A stretch of DNA of 64,000 nucleotides from Zopfochytrium polystomum (GCA_025765615.1 JAIVFJ010000083.1:1-64000); one strand, 5' to 3'; positions 10,398 to 23,135 are shown, counted from the first letter of the stretch. Translations and numbers: made by a program. Notes: a model not told the origin generated them from the sequence alone.

Positions 10398-13248
10398 ATG
10401 GACCAGGGACAGAGGCCTGACACGGCGCGGGCCGGAGATCGGCAGGGAGTGGGTGTTTTTGCCGCCGCTGACACTCCACACAAAGAGCCGGCGAGCGCTG
10501 CTGATAGTCCTGCCGCCACTGCCGAGGCCTTGGTACCCGAAATACGATTTCAGGATGGTCAACCCTTGATTGACTCCATGCTGCTTGGAAGGAGAAGGAG
10601 CCAGGAAGATGCTGCGAATCTCATCCATCAATCAGGGCTCAACCAAGGCATCTCATTCAGTGCAGACCACGATCATGTTGGCGATGCTCTACACCCACAC
10701 CATTTGAGCGCTATTCCCCGTTGCAGACTACACAACTTGAATGCCCGGATTGTGGACTCAGCAGAATTTGACTCCATCAGGCGGGTGTCTGCTGTAATCA
10801 TTCAAAGGTGGTGGCGAAATGTGACTGTTTTGCCTCTTTTGAAAGAATGGGAGAAGCATCGACTGACTCTGGCGCGTGCGGTCGCCATGCCTTTTCACGA
10901 ACTGATTGAAGTAGTTCAGGCGAAACGGGTAATCGTTACCATTGTTCCAATCCTCGCTTTATTCAGTAAGCGGGCCGCGAAGGTGAGTGATTGTTCTTTG
11001 TTTCGATCGACGACTAGACATACTTTCAGTTAGATGCTTCCGCAGAAAAAGTACGCACACCCTCCCGTGTTTTCCTCAGCGCATTCGTCTTGGTTGCCTA
11101 CCCTACAGAAATTATTCCGACAACTGGGAAGGAGGAGGAGGCAAGTCGACTAGCGGAATCTTCCTTGCACATCTTACAGCTATTTGTTATTTCAGATGGC
11201 GAACGAGTCAGCCAAGCAACTCCTGGCAAAGTTTGAAACGTGGGTAAAAAATCAGTCCCAGACGATCAAGCACCGCCCCTTGTCCATCTTCCTCGAAGTC
11301 GTCAGTAGTTGGATAGTTTTCCACAAGCAGTTTGAAGCATGGAAAGAGAGAGACAGAATGCGAATGGTGGAGGATCTTATTTCGCATTATTTGGACTTGG
11401 AACGTCTTTGGCTATCAGTTCGTAAACAGCCAGATGCTTTGCTGAATTGGCGTCCCAAAATCGATGAGCAAGAGAAAATCATTCAAAGTCGAGTTCACAC
11501 TTTTGGCGCATCGGCACTTCGCAAACTGAAGCGCGAGCGAAGACAGCTCCTGCAGGAGTTTGGGGCGGATGAGGAAAGCGAAGATGAAGTCGAAACAATG
11601 GACGGATTTTCACATTTCTCCATGGCCCGCAGCAACGATGACGGCACAAGCATTTCTAGCCGATCACTGTCTATATCTTCGACGCGTTCTTCCCTGCTGT
11701 CCATGGAACTCTCTTCCACCGAACGAGAGGAATCAGAAAAAATGTCCGATTCGCCCAGTCCTCTCCCCATCATCAATACGGAATTGAATGGGCCGGTGAA
11801 TTCGGATGAAACGGACTTGTCGGCAGCGTTGAGATCGGGCGAATTCATTTTGAAGGACATTGCATCTTCTTTCGGATTGCCATTTTCAAAGGAACAACTT
11901 GCCCACGAACTTGTGCTAGATCCGGAATTTTCCCTCAAGAAGCCCGAAATCCCGAAGTTTGAAAAAGCGGTTCGCGACTCGGTCCGAAAACTGTATTTTG
12001 ATAGCGTCCGAGAGTCATTTGAGAAAGAAGACTTCTCTCTCTACATTCCTGAGCTTGTCAATGAGATACGGCAGGTAGGTTTCGATGGCTCATTTCTTCA
12101 ACTTACTCGTGAACTGTAAGAAATTGATGGCAATGCTGCCGGAAAACAGCAGTATCATTACCGAGCTGAACGATCGTCTCAATCCAGAGGACATTTATCG
12201 CAGTTTGGCCGCGCGTGCCCTCGACGTGAAAGAGTTACTTGCATACATCATCTCGAAAATGTCCCTACTTTGTGCTCCGATCCGCGACGGCTCCATTCGC
12301 GGCATCAGTGCGTCGCTCGAAGAAGTGCCGAGCAGCCCCGGTTTTGTTGCGATTGTCGAGTCGATTCTAGAACTCCTTGATGACATGAGGTTGGACCTAG
12401 CGAACTTCCGTCTGTTTAGCTTGAGGCCGGTTCTGAAAAACATTGCCGCGGAGTACGAGAGAGCCCGCTTTGCCTCCGCTCTTGAAAATGGGACCGTGCA
12501 CCTGGATCGAACGAGGGAATGGCTGGTTCGGTCGGTAACTCAGTACGGCGATCAAGGCGGACTGGCCGGGGAGGGGCGGGAAAATCGATTTATCGCAGTC
12601 TTTCACAGCGCCATCACCGGGTTGGTATTCGAGTGGAGCCCTCCACACCATGATAAGGCGAGCAAAAGCCTTTCAGTTCTACCTGAGACCATGGCAATGG
12701 ATGTCGAACGCATTGACCGCTTTCGGAACGAAGGCCAGAAGCTTTGCATTGTTGCCGTCCTCGTGATGCTTTCCCTCAACGTAGTCCCCGAGCTTCGTGG
12801 GGACCATGCATTTGCCGTTCGTCTCAAGGAATCTCTCGTCACACTTCTGAGAGACACTGATGGGCTATCAATCGAAAATATATCGGCTGAACTTTGCCGC
12901 CAAATGTCAGTTTCCTTGGAACGAAAAAAGAGGAAACTCGAGGAGTCGAAGCAACACTTAGTGAAGCGGATGGTTCAGAAGACGGTGGCGGCCGACGATC
13001 CTGTGTTCGACCTCGTAAGACGCCGCATAATGTCTGTTGTGGTGGCGCATTTGGCTACTGGGCGGTTTCCTCATGATGCTGTGGAACGAGCTGGTTTGGC
13101 CGCCGTCCGCATGGAATTGGAGAATTTGAGTACAGCAGTTTGTTTATGGGCGCGGTTCAACGGAGAGGTGTACTCTCGGTACTATGACGACGAACTTCGA
13201 GAAATTCTACCTGTGACTCGCGTGGGCAACAGCAACTTCGCAAATTGA
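10398..13248 (+). CDS. TCP11 (T-complex protein 11) family protein
   Basis: TCP11 relatives act in cAMP/PKA-linked signalling (yeast Sok1) and sperm function in animals. Four exons (10398-10982, 11030-11140, 11196-12074, 12121-13248) give 900 aa. The second intron, 11141-11195, uses a GC-AG pair (donor GCAAGT), which is the only join that keeps the family pattern EEE..ESAKQLLAKFETW. Other signatures are PSRVFLSAFVLVAYP, ELVNEIRQ, LDVKELLAYIISKMSLLCAPIRD and LANFRL. An IQ-like segment (VIIQRWW) occurs near residue 135. Ser/Asp-rich linker around 335-415. Its exact role here is unknown. The next gene's ATG is only 42 bp after the stop. Confidence 0.85.
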
Positions 13249-13290
13249 TTGCGCGTCAAAATTAAAAAATAAACAAAAAAAACAGAAAAA

Positions 13291-14735
13291 ATGGAGAAAG
13301 GTGAGACGAAACAGAAGGCCGCCAGCAGGGAAGCGTTCGCACCGTCGGCGGCGGTGGCGACGCATCGGCACAGTCGTCGACAGCTTCTTCTTCAGGGCCT
13401 AGCCCATCGCCGAAACCGAAGCTGGGGACCAGCACAGTGCACAAAGCACATGGGGGTTGGGGTTGGCCGCCGAGTACCATCGACGAGCAGCAGGATCTGA
13501 TATTTGGCCGATGTACCTCCCTGCATCAGAAGTGATAGTGCGCGAGATCGTGCCAGAACTGGAAATGTGGGATTCTGACAACTACTTCACAATGGACAGT
13601 TGAAAGCTTGTACGACAGCCTGAAGAAGGAATTCGGTTCGCCAAAAGCCGATCTCTCGAAGTGTGGAAAGCACTTGAGCGATTTAAAGGTGATCCTCTGT
13701 TCAAGCTTTAAAAGTTGCCGGCAGCATATTAACTGTGGGCGGTCTGCCCATATAGCTTCAACTCATCAAGCTATCGTTTTTGAAGTCGACCAATAAAAAA
13801 GAACTCCTTTTGACGCGTAAGCATGACTTTTCAATGAAAGTTGCCAGTTCTCAACGACTTCGCTCTGTTTCAGGGGATGTTCTTGAAATTGGTGCCCTGT
13901 GGAGCGTTCGCGCGAAGGACATTCCTTCGTTCGAGCGGTATGTGGCTCAGCTAAAGACGTACTACAATGATTACAGGTACGTAGGAGAGCAACTTGACGT
14001 CTCCCTTGCTGACCTGCTCATAGCGGCACTCTTCCACCATCTCAGCGAATGTACACTATCCTTGGGCTCAACCTTCTCAGTCTTTTGGCACAGAACCGGA
14101 TCTCTGAATTCCACACGGAGCTGGAACTGATTAACCCGGAGCAGCTTGCGTCCAATATTTATATCCAGCATCCCATCAAAGTCGAGCAGTGCCTGATGGA
14201 GGGCAGCTATAACAAAGTGTGGAATTCTCGTTCTAATGTACCGGCTGAGGAATATCTTTTTTTCATTGACATTCTGATGGGCACAATCAGGTTTGCATTC
14301 AGATCAAATCTTTTGCAATCTCTCACCAGCCTTGAAAGGAATGAGATAGCAAGTTGCAGCGAGAAAGCTTACACGAACCTGCCAATCGCCGACGCGGCCA
14401 CTTTGCTCTACTTCAAATCCCCAAAGGAAGTCTTACAGTTCGCCTCCGAGGTTAGGGATTGCCACCGTTGTTTTCAATTTTTCTGACTCTTTGCAAAATG
14501 CAGCATGGCTGGACCATTCAAAATGATCACATTGTATTTGCCAAGGACGACTCGGACAACATTGATATCCCCTCCTCCAAAATGATATGGCAAAGCCTGG
14601 GGTATGCCCGGGAACTGGAAAGGATTGGTGAGCCTCACTTGGTATACCGGCCTTTCGTACATCTAAATTCCAATAGTATGATGTGTTGTTGCATATCGTC
14701 GCATCAAATCCGCAAGTTTAACTCTCGCAGTCTAA
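13291..14735 (+). CDS. RPN12: 26S proteasome regulatory subunit Rpn12 (PSMD8)
   Basis: Lid subunit of the 19S proteasome cap. Eight exons (13291-13300, 13600-13688, 13756-13816, 13874-13976, 14024-14290, 14339-14450, 14504-14627, 14731-14735) give 256 aa, close to the human 257-aa form. Key blocks: [74 protein letters not shown] (PCI region), ending ARELERIV. The first exon codes only three residues and is followed by a 299-bp intron, long for this window; the last exon is 5 nt (TCTAA), supplying half a Val codon and the stop. The promoter must lie in the 3' end of the TCP11 gene or in intron 1. Confidence 0.93.
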
Positions 14736-14860
14736 TGCGGGCTGCACTTGAGCGAAACAATGGCGAACAACAATGGGCGGAAAAAATAAAATCGTCTCTA
14801 GCACACGAAACTTAACGCCTTAAGGTTGCGCCATGTTTCCCCAATAAAAATAGAATCTGT

Positions 14861-17800
14861 TTAGGAATACGTAGTGGTTCCCATTTTGCGACACTCCGCA
14901 GCATGACCACGCAACCAGTGAGCAATCTAAAAGTCAGTAGGGATTATAAAATGGACGCTCGCAGCAAAAAGGCGTCACCCAAACCTGACAATTTGTGCTG
15001 CAGTAACGTGACTCCCGGCAGCCACCACAGACCTTCGTTCTTCCAGTCGCAAAGCACGCAACGCATGTTCTGGTAATACTCTGAATTTCTCCCCCATCAA
15101 TGACACGGAGAACTTCGCTTTCAATGCTGCTCCACGCCTTAGTCTTTGGAATGCTCGTTTTCACCAACAAAGCAAGGCGAGCTTTGATTGCAGTGTTGAC
15201 CACTTCGCCACAAGCACAAATGGACTGTCAAAATACAATTCCTGGGGCGCTGAACGGTTCTCACCTGGAGGGGCAAAAGGCAGTCGAAGAGTCTCCGCCT
15301 TCAGTCCAAAAAAGTAGTAGTCAACAGCGGAGCGAAGCGATTGCAGCTGCAAATGAAAGCCTGCAATGGTGTACAACGCATCTGCAGCGCACTAGAAAGG
15401 ATGTGTCAGATGACACACTCTCCAAGAAGTTGGTGCCCCACCTTGTCGTCATCGGGGACTAGAGTCAAATACTTAAGGACATCGGCTTGGCCTCGTTTAA
15501 CTGACTCATCCGCTCGCTTGACCGAGTCTAGTCCTCGAAGGTTGCTGTAGCAAACGCCGCGGTGGTAGTACACCTCTGGTACTCTGTCCACCTCGGGGAG
15601 GCTTTCATTCACTTTTACTGCGGTCTCATAGTCTGCAAACGCTCGGTCCCAAAGACCCAGCTTCGCTTTGTATCCGGCACGCATAAGGTACACAACAGGG
15701 TCCTCCTCACCATGCGCCAATTCCGCGTCACTCAAGATCGCGGTGCTGCTCTTGGCGTCGGTCAGTGACGCTCGGCGTCGTTCAAGCCATTTGAGTCGGG
15801 CCTCGATGGCACGGTCGAGGTAGACAATTGCCAGCTCCGCCGGACGCATGCCAGAATTAATAAACACATCCACAAAAAGGGCATCTGGATTTTCTGGGTC
15901 GGTCGACAGAACGTTTTGCACACTGACTGCGGTTAGAAGGCGCCAGTTGTAGCATCCTTGCAAGTCAAGGAGGCCTCCGGCGTTCCCTGCAGCCGCATTT
16001 AGCATACTTTTACCGCGAAGTGCGGCCGAAAGTATTTGGACTGCAAGAAGGTGCTTGCCCTTACGGCTGTAATCTTCTGCTTGAAGGAGCTTTTGTTTCA
16101 AGTTGATAAGCTTTGGGACAGCAATCTGGTGGGATGGTCGAAGTGGTTCAAGCTGTTCGATGCGAGGTGCCGTGTGCGACTGATCTTGAAGCGATGGGAC
16201 ATAAAGCGTAGACTTTTGGCCACTTGACAGCGACAAATGGCGGTTGGACGGGGCAAAATGACTGAATCGCATGGAATGCAAAAGGGCCTCCATACAGAAG
16301 TAGCCTTCGCATTCACTCTCCAACTCGGAATAGTCCAAGCACTGGTCGCCCGTAGGCTCAACGGCCGCATCGATCGTTCGTTGATTGAGTGATGCAAAAA
16401 AGGTTGAGGGAAAGCCGGCTGCATCTACTTCCAGTGGAACTGCGAGCTTCGAAGGTGACACAGGCACCTGTGCAGGAAGTGAATTGAACAATCGCGAAAT
16501 GGTGCCCCCATCGACGCCACCAGAGCTCGAAACGGAACTGCCCAAAATATTCGCTTCCAGCGCTGAATTTACAGGGCTAACTACATTGAACACTTTTTCC
16601 GAGTCTGTCGCATTCCAATAGGGCAAAATGTCCTCGAATCCGTTGAGAAAGGGAACACCAACCTCCACCAACTCGGGCGGTGCCCGTTCTACTCCTGAGC
16701 GATTGGCTGCTTGTTGCCAGAGCTCGGCCATCTCAAGATTTTTAACAACGCCACGACCTCTCCGATACATATTGCTGACTGCCCATTGCGCAGGCAAGTA
16801 GCCTTGTATCGCAGCGGCATGGTACCAAAAGAATGCCTTTTCCAGCTCCTTTTCATGCTCCTTGGAGCTGCTTCCAATATCATCGTATGATTTTCCAAGC
16901 TGCCATTGCGAACGACGGTGTCCAGCCTTTGCACCTTTTCTATACCACTTTCGAATAAGTCGCGCGTCTGGGATGGCACCATGGCGAGTTGAGGAATAGG
17001 CAATTGCAAGATCATGGAATGTAGAGCCGGTGGAGACACTTTCCGCGGCGGCTGTTAGCTTGTCTATTGTTTCGTAGGCAGAATCCAGTGACAGGATTGC
17101 CAGTCGCACCGAAGCCGGAAAGCAACCCTGGCTGGTGGATTTTTGGTACCAATGCTTCGCAAGCGCAAAATTCACCGGTGTTCCTTAAAGCAAAGTTTGG
17201 TAAGCCGACAAGATAGTTCCTACCGAAACGCAACCATTTTCTCTAACCTCGTCCTTTCTCGTGAGCGAGGCCGACTTTGTACATTGCCAGGACGCTTCCA
17301 CTTTCTGCTGCTTTCTTGTAAAGGGACAGGGCTGCGCTATGATCGCGTACAATTCCATCACCTCGCTCGTACATTCCTGCCAGGCCGATGTAACCTTCAA
17401 CGTTGCTGAGAAGAGCGGCGCGTCGATAGTGTCGAAAGGCTGTGTTGAGGTCAGGAGCGCATCCGATGCCTTTGCGGTAAGTTTCCCCCAAAAGTCTAGC
17501 AATTGAGCCCATTTGGCGTCTTGTTAGGGATCCTTTCGGCGGAGGTATGGGGTTACTAGAAGCACCATCTGAAGCGATGCTTGCAGATGATCGCTTCTTC
17601 GGCACGGTCACTTGGCTGCTTGACGGGGATTTTGCGAGGAGAGGAAACGAGCTGCCGTTCGTGCTTGAGCTGAAAGCTGCGTCGAGATCGCTGATCGGGG
17701 CAGTCGAGGCTGATAACAGCCATCTCAGTCCCTCCTCCGGGTGATTTGATGAGCCAAGCCCTCCGGACTGGAGCATTACACCACAAAGCGCCTGCGCGAC

Positions 17801-17932
17801 GGGTTGGCCGCTACGTGCTTCTTCGACCCATTCGGCCGGCGATTTGCCCGACACTGTTTCTTGCGAAGAGTCGATCTGCAAACCCAACTCTTTGATAAAG
17901 CGGTTGAGCCGCTCCTCCTCTTTGGGAAGCAT
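14861..17932 (-). CDS. Sel1-repeat/TPR protein with C-terminal MYND zinc finger
   Basis: Large adaptor-type protein. Five exons (17932-17248, 17183-15442, 15391-15265, 15202-14985, 14926-14861) give 945 aa. Sel1-like repeats (A-x-W..A-A..G....G..Y..G.G) occupy about 150-400, e.g. AFRHYRRAALLSNVEGYIGLAGMY and related copies; TPR-like helices follow in the middle, and the end is a MYND finger: CVAC...KVCGGC...YCSTNC then HW..GH...C. Only the last 22-codon exon completes the finger's last Cys/His pair. MYND domains bind proline-rich partners; Sel1 repeats scaffold complexes. The join at 15264/15202 is the least certain. Start 17932 is the first ATG after an in-frame stop. Divergent with the UBE3D-like gene (158 bp). 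Confidence 0.8.
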
Positions 17933-18090
17933 TGCGCGGTGCACCGAAACGCGCAAAGCCGTGGATGTAACGGCCTCTTGCAGTAGCTGTGTTTCAGTAG
18001 AGTGAGGAAGGAGGAGAGATGAGGGTGAAGAAGTGGATGGAATTGTGATTTCGAGATCTGAGACAGATCGTTCTGAAACAAATCGCCTTC

Positions 18091-19868
18091 ATGCGCTTTT
18101 CTTCCTTCTCCACTTCCCCTGATGCAACGGCCTTTGTAGAGGTCCTATCGAACTTGAACACTTCCGTCTGCAGGATTTCGATTGCGTCGAGAGCTATACC
18201 AACGCTCGATGTTGAGAATGTGCATGTTCAGGGCGGAAACATTTTCATCCAACCTGTCAAGATCTCACCCTCTCCATCCATTCAAGTAACTCTACCCCTT
18301 GAACTGGATCAGCGGGCTTCAAGCTCGCGCATCTTGGCGGATGAAGAAAGTGGTGCGCTGAAGGAATCTCGCCAAGTACTGGAAGTTAGCGGCCCAATTC
18401 TGTCCACCTCATCGTTGTTCCGCAACCCATGGGAACGACACAAAACGGCGGAACAGTCACCATTTTGGCTACTTCCTGGCTCCAGTGCTGAGGAACTGTT
18501 GGATTTGCAGGATATCCAGTGCGGGTCTTGCGGGATCTCTCTTCTGGAATCACGTAGCGCTTCAGCCCCAATACGTTTCGACAGAACGCTTGACCTTCCG
18601 ACCGAGCACTGGCACGAGCTGGTTGATTGCTGGACTTGCCACAAGGAAGATTACTCCAGGCTTCAATCCGGCCATCATGGAACCATTATTCCCTCAAAGC
18701 GGTCGGGCGAGCTTCTTGTCGCTCGCGGATATCTGGTTCTGCACCGGGATGACATTGCGTGGGGCAGACTTGGCGTGGATGTCGACCGCAACGGAATCAG
18801 CCAAAAGAATCATCACCAAGGTTGCGACCATGACCAAGACCATCATCCACATCACCATCATGTGAGTTATGGGATTTCTTTGCCGGAAGATTCAAGAAGG
18901 CACATCACTATTAAGTGTATGGAGATGCGGCCGATACAGTCTTCCAAGAGAATAGGGTATTACACCCGCCTTAGGGCCGCGATTACAAGACACCCCGCTA
19001 ATGCTAGAGGCAAATGCTCTGCGGGCTACAGTTTTGCGTACATTCCCCCAGTGTGGCTACTGCCTGAACTACTCACACACTGAAACTCTTTTCACCCTCC
19101 ACGTAGACGCCACTTGAAAGTTCTTGGAAAGCCCTCCGATGTGTGCAGTGCAGCTGCCGCGTTGGTGATGTGTTCCAGTCCGAAAAGGGTTCGTTGACAA
19201 GAGGAACATAGGCGAATGCTAAACCTTGTGAGTAGATCTAAAATTTGCAACTCGGCTTTTCAAGCACTCGGTTGGCATGCAAATTGGTGGACGTCTTGTC
19301 CGCCGCTCTCCCGTTGGATTCTTCATTGAAGAGGTCATGGAGGCCATTAGCGCAAATGCAAGCTACAAGTTTTTTGTGCATGTTGAAGGCGACAAACGTC
19401 CTGCAATGCTGGTTCGTCCGTTGTTCATGACCATAGCACAACGACCTCTCATTCCTTTGACAGTTGTGGATATTAAACTGGAACTGCCAACTGTCCGGGG
19501 ACGAAGTTACGAACACTTTTGGCTCAAAAACAGATGTTTTCATTCAAGGTTGGCCATTTTCAGCGTGTCTATCGTCTATTGTTTTAACTCAAACGTGCCG
19601 AAGCTATTCGCGTTGCTTACATTGACACCACTATGGGTGACCTCAAATTTGAGAGGTAACAGACTCTGAACGCTTATCGTCTGGCGTTAATGTTTGTTGC
19701 AGGTGTGTGGAGGAATGGAATCGTAACAAGCAGATTGAGAGACTCGATGTGTCATCTACTGTCTTTACGGAGCTATCAGCAATCATGCGTCTTTCCCTGG
19801 CGTTAACGATCAGGCCGAGGATGATGGGAGAATTTCGCGCAGCCTACATTCTGTCAATCGACAACTGA
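18091..19868 (+). CDS. UBE3D-like E2-binding protein (HECT_2 / E3D family)
   Basis: Relative of UBE3D, which binds the ubiquitin-conjugating enzyme UBE2C and acts as an unusual E3. Six exons (18091-18861, 19107-19188, 19236-19411, 19464-19548, 19604-19655, 19703-19868) give 443 aa. Cysteine pairs typical of the family are seen: QCGSCG (about 147-152), DCWTCHKEDY (about 184-193) and ALRCVQCSC after the first intron; then a C-terminal region with FFIEEVMEAI and LLWILNW. A His/Asp-rich run precedes the first splice site. That 245-bp intron stays open in frame for 70 codons, so an alternative shorter product is possible. Family assignment rests on these motifs and order; activity is untested. Confidence 0.72.
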
Positions 19869-19965
19869 TATATATGTAGACAATTAATATATATTTATAC
19901 TTCATAAGCGCATTATGCAGTCTAGATTTCAATATGTAATCATATGCATCACAACTTTCATCTTT

Positions 19966-21427
19966 TTAGGTCTCCTCAGGGAAATCAGCGATCGGGACAT
20001 TTTCCGTTCGGTCCAGAGGCGACTTTTCCCGCGAGAGGCGCCCTCCACTTGACTTCGGAATGGGCGGCAGAACCGGAGTAGCTGGCTTCGCAGGAGCAAC
20101 AGCCTCCACCGCGGATTGGCGGCCCTGACGCTTTTTCCCTTTCCCGCGTCGTTTTCCGCTGCCACCTACAGTGGCGAACGTCCCGTCCGCATTAATTCGA
20201 ACTTTGCTTCCAGCAAATCCGAAGGCATGAACAGGACGAGTCACGTCTGACCCATAGGTGAGATGAAAGGCTTGAGGGGCACGCTGGTGTTTGCCAGCTT
20301 CCGCTTTGACTTTCCTCGCCCGCTCCTTCTCAATACTGATTACAGGCTCGTCTATTACGCTCAAGTTAATTGCCGAACGAACGCGTACACTGGTGCTTAC
20401 ATTGCGTCGGGTAAGTAGATATGTTTCGAATGTACATGAGGTGTCGTACAGTCTCCAACTGGGACTCAACGTGGTCATAGTCGGATCGAGACGACTCTAG
20501 CCGTTGCAAGACCGACTGCCGAACAACCATCAATTGAGGCGACAACCAAAGCGGAACGGCAGCGATAGAGTTGACCTAACACTGTACCTTGTTCTCTTGC
20601 TGAATTCTTTCGTTCGCCAGCTTCCTCCCCAGTTCATGCCTCTGCTTCACAAGCATAATTCTCATGTCGAACTCTTTCTGCAGTCCCGCGATGGTCTCCG
20701 TCTTGGTAAGGTAGGCCATCCTTTCGACCAGCAACTTGTTGGTGCGCGCAATGTCAGCCTGGCGCTCGCTCTCCATTTGCTTCTTTTTTGGCTTAGTCTC
20801 CAGGTGAGCGTAGCGGGGCGGTGCATCGTCGTCAATACTCCTTTGTGCACGGTGGAGCTTGCCCTGGTGGTTTTCCCGCGTGAGGTCGTCCCATCTGCCG
20901 TATGAGGAAGAGAGGCCAGCAGGCTCAAGTCAGTTGAATACAAGCAAGCACCAAGTTTTCATCCGCAGCCACCTTTTTGCAAGCAGCTTGTTAGCGACGG
21001 GAAACAGCGTGTGGTGGTGCTTCCACGCAAACGGGTCTTCGTCCTTGCGCTGCCTCGGTGGCACTGCCTCCGCCGCTGCTAGCTTGTCTGCATGGGCTGG
21101 CCCCAGAGTTTCTTCACCAGGACCGGCTGCAGTCTCATCTTCCGCCTTAGCCTTGTGCGGCAAGGGACCAGTCGGGCGTCGCTTGCGCTTGGTGACTCCT
21201 CCAGAGCGACCCCGAGGGGGGTGGCTCACTCTAGCTGCACCGTCATCATTGGCGGCGATGCTAGCACGGGCCGGTCGAAATCGCTCGACGATAGCAGAAG
21301 CGTCGGGATGTTGGCGATTGGTATCCTCCTCGTTGTCATCGTCTAGTGCTTCAAACTGCTCGTTTTCGTAAGCGTCAGACGCAGACGGTGCGCTCGCGAG
21401 AGCAACAGGGGTTTGGGAAGAGGGCAT
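19966..21427 (-). CDS. CFAP97-domain (hemingway-like) ciliary protein
   Basis: Four exons (21427-20973, 20894-20588, 20515-20401, 20351-19966) give 420 aa. The N-terminal 130 residues are disordered; a helical domain follows with FPVANKLLAKRWDDL, a charged ESERQADIARTNKLLVERM helix, and ERIQQENKSVLQRLESS ending at NISTYP. This RE-x-x-x-I-x-x-x-N-x-x-L-L-x-R pattern occurring twice is the CFAP97/CFAP97D1 arrangement known from proteins of motile cilia and sperm axonemes. The C-terminal exon is basic, Gly/Lys-rich and Pro-rich. If right, the organism makes a flagellum at some stage, consistent with zoospores. Homology is by motif only. It could be another coiled-coil protein. Confidence 0.6.
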
Positions 21428-23135
21428 TGAAGTGCCTCGGGCTGCCAAGAGGATTCTGGAAAGCTGTCAAAAAAGGTACACCCCCAACCCAAGCAAAGAT
21501 TGGAGGAGGATTTGGTGTGCGGGCTGGTTCTGACAACAATGTTCGAAAAAAAGATTCCTCGAAATCTCAGTCCTCGCAGGCTGTGTGCAATCCCGTCCCA
21601 CGTGGTTCCACAGGCTTTGCAACTAGAGGATGCCCCTCCCGCCCCCAGCAAACAGACACATGTGATCCGAGTGCTGCTCACACCGTGGACACCGACGATA
21701 CAATGCGACCCCGTGACAGTACTAGTGAGCGGTGCGCCATGCCCGCAGTTTGCAGTCGCCTGCAGCCCTGCGCAAGCGCTTCCTTTGCTGCACTGGCGTC
21801 CACTGCCTTGGGACGCTCGCTCTCTCCCCACCACCAATCCACTCAAGCCCTCTGAGTTGCCTTGGCCTTCCTCGAGGGTGTGAACCCTTTCGCTGGACCC
21901 TTTTCTGACTCAATCAATCCAATGAGATTGGTCATGTGCTGGAGGCCTTGGCTGGAGACAACGAGAAAGAGAGAGCGAGAGAGAGGGACAAAGGCACAGG
22001 CAGAGGTAGAGAAGTACTTTAAAAGCCGCATGAGTGGATGCCCTTCTTGGTCCGTCTGCACCAACCTCCAATCTTGACCAACGCAGATGCCGATTCTGGA
22101 CAGAACTTGACCGCTTTACGTCGTGATGCATCCACCGCCCTGAGTCTCGCTTACCAATCAGCCCAATGCGCGCTGAGCTTGCGCCCAAACCTCCCCGCTG
22201 AAGCACGGTCTCCTGAGCGAGCCTTACAGAGAAATACCATGTACGCCGCTGGTGGGTCAACGAGCGGCTGTGTCGCTAATCACTCGCACCCTCATCTTAC
22301 CTTTTCAATTCAACAGCCAGGCTGCAAACACGCTCCAGACATCAGACACACATCCACTGGTCTTCATGACTGTGGCTAGTCTAACTGCTGACTCGCTCTG
22401 CGCCGCTGTCCCAGTGACACCCTCGCTGATTCTTTCATTTCACTGCAAGACTGACCCCTTTCCCCCTCCCGAGAGCATTCAAATCACTAACGGCCCGCCC
22501 CCTCGGCATCTTGTCACTATTAAACCAGCGCAATCTCCAAGCGGAGGCGGAGGCGGATTTCTCCCATGGGCTTTCATGTCGTAGATGCGGACAACTCCTG
22601 TGGCTGAAGTACTTTTCTGAGAACGTCGCCGCGATTAGACTTCGGGGTGGGTGGTGGAGACGGCGGAGAAGAAGGGGACATGTCTCGGCAATGGTAATAG
22701 CGAGGGCGGGGTGCAGTTACCATCCTGGGGCGGTGAGGAGGTCTGCGGCGAGGGAAGCGGCAGCGAGCAGTCAAAGTCGCTGGCATTCAATAAACGTTCC
22801 AATCAACGTAATGCTCCTACCATCCCGACAAGGTTCGGGCCACAGACAAAATCAACCTTGTTTTTCGAAGGTTGCTGCAATCTTCCACTGGGTTGGGGGT
22901 GCAACAACATTACAACAAAAGTAAGGCGGTGTGGTCTCTTGTTCAGTACTGTATATGAATCATAACCACAGAAAAAGGGGAAATGGAGTCACAAAGGAGA
23001 TTGGGCACTTAAAAGGAAAACAGAGAGGATAGGTAAGTCAACGATAGAAAGAAGGCGTCGCAAAGACGACAGGTAGCTGGAATAGAAGAGGAAAATGGAA
23101 CAGAAAGGCTAAACAAGGAAAATGGAACAGAAAGG
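21428..23135. other. 1.7-kb region without recognised gene; flanked by imperfect inverted repeats
   Basis: Several overlapping open frames of 110-170 codons on both strands lack any motif, and none can be joined into a sensible gene. Imperfect inverted repeats of about 27 bp, CACCCCCAACCC identical at the ends, lie at 21479-21505 and 22875-22901. A GA-rich microsatellite occurs around 21960-22000. It may be a degraded DNA element or a MITE, but no transposase or target duplication was seen. A 29-bp tandem duplication lies near 23088-23140 beside the next gene's stop. Confidence 0.35.
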
